DNA of 43,515 nt, from NCBI GenBank assembly GCA_017625935.1, contig JAGALA010000034.1:82593-126107 (forward strand), in the 5' to 3' direction. Below the pieces are notes generated by a model. It made no database searches. It had not been told where the DNA came from and saw nothing but the letters and a program-made list of their open reading frames with translations. Below are positions 43,386 to 43,515 of the stretch, piece after piece (position 1 is the first letter of the stretch; each line of letters begins with the position of its first letter). Position numbers and translations under genes: made by a program. The stretch is from Clostridia bacterium (GTDB lineage: Bacteria; Bacillota; Clostridia; Oscillospirales; CAG-272).

Positions 43386-43515
43386 TCCCTCCACCGCTTA
43401 TACAGTGAAAACGTAGCCAAAGTTTACGCGTTGCGGTCCCCCTCCCTCGCAAGCGAAGGAGGCAGGGCGCGAAAACAAGCGAAGAAACAATAATAAATAA
43501 TCGTGATAAACAGCC
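43384..43515 (+). repeat. Dispersed hairpin repeat followed by a copy of the jag 3' end
   Basis: Bases 43384-43465 hold a diverged copy of the CTCCTTCCACCGC ... GCGGTCCCCCTCCCTC cassette also seen near 23530 and 23675. Its hairpin arms here are CCTCCCTCGC and GCGAAGGAGG. From 43469 to the end, 47 nt repeat 43311-43364 with one substitution and a 7-nt deletion. Confidence 0.8.

Overview
The window looks like chromosome of an uncultured, low-to-medium GC Clostridia-type Firmicute, probably an anaerobic gut lineage. The clues are oxygen-sensitive glycyl radical chemistry inside a bacterial microcompartment (BMC), a Noc protein beside ParA/ParB with canonical parS sites, Firmicutes-style clusters (rpmH-rnpA-yidD-yidC-jag, gdpP-rplI-dnaB, pth-mfd), AGGAGG-type ribosome sites and many lysine/aspartate/glutamate-rich proteins. 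I cannot name a species. No tRNA, rRNA, CRISPR array or intact insertion sequence was found.

Left part (1-7156): the 3' end of a BMC operon. In order it holds a PduS/RnfC-like flavin/Fe-S protein (cut by the window edge), a PduT-like Fe-S shell trimer, a B12-independent glycyl radical diol dehydratase with all catalytic residues, its radical-SAM activase (without the usual ferredoxin insert), a PduU/EutS-like permuted shell protein, a PduV/EutP-like GTPase, a ParA-family ATPase, and a disordered lysine-rich protein with conserved-looking ends. The last two overlap each other and the GTPase gene. They look like a McdAB-type system for positioning the microcompartment. Next (7303-11461) is a small catabolic operon: GH38 alpha-mannosidase, SGNH hydrolase, EEP-family phosphatase/nuclease and a MazG-like pyrophosphohydrolase. 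It has its own promoter overlapped by a perfect palindrome.

Centre (11625-23893): a secreted protein of unknown function, then the chromosome-segregation locus on the minus strand. That locus is noc, a 1.25 kb gene-free stretch with three parS sites and a pyrimidine-rich tract, parA, parB and a small membrane protein. Next to it, also on the minus strand, is a compact phage-head module (terminase large subunit, tiny coiled-coil ORF, portal, scaffold, major capsid). All frames are open, but no tail, lysis, integrase or replication genes are present. It is bordered on its upstream side by copies of a dispersed hairpin repeat.

Right part (23894-43515): ACT-domain/UPF0210 pair with methionine biosynthesis genes (O-acetylhomoserine sulfhydrylase and an acetyl-CoA-type MetA); a minus-strand pth-mfd-foldase-like lipoprotein operon; gdpP-rplI-dnaB-DUF1292; a YgiQ-type radical SAM protein; and rpmH-rnpA-yidD-yidC-jag. 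A short motif around ATTATCGACACAGGG recurs through the central and right parts, both between and inside genes. The window ends in a hairpin repeat flanked by a partial duplication of the jag 3' end.
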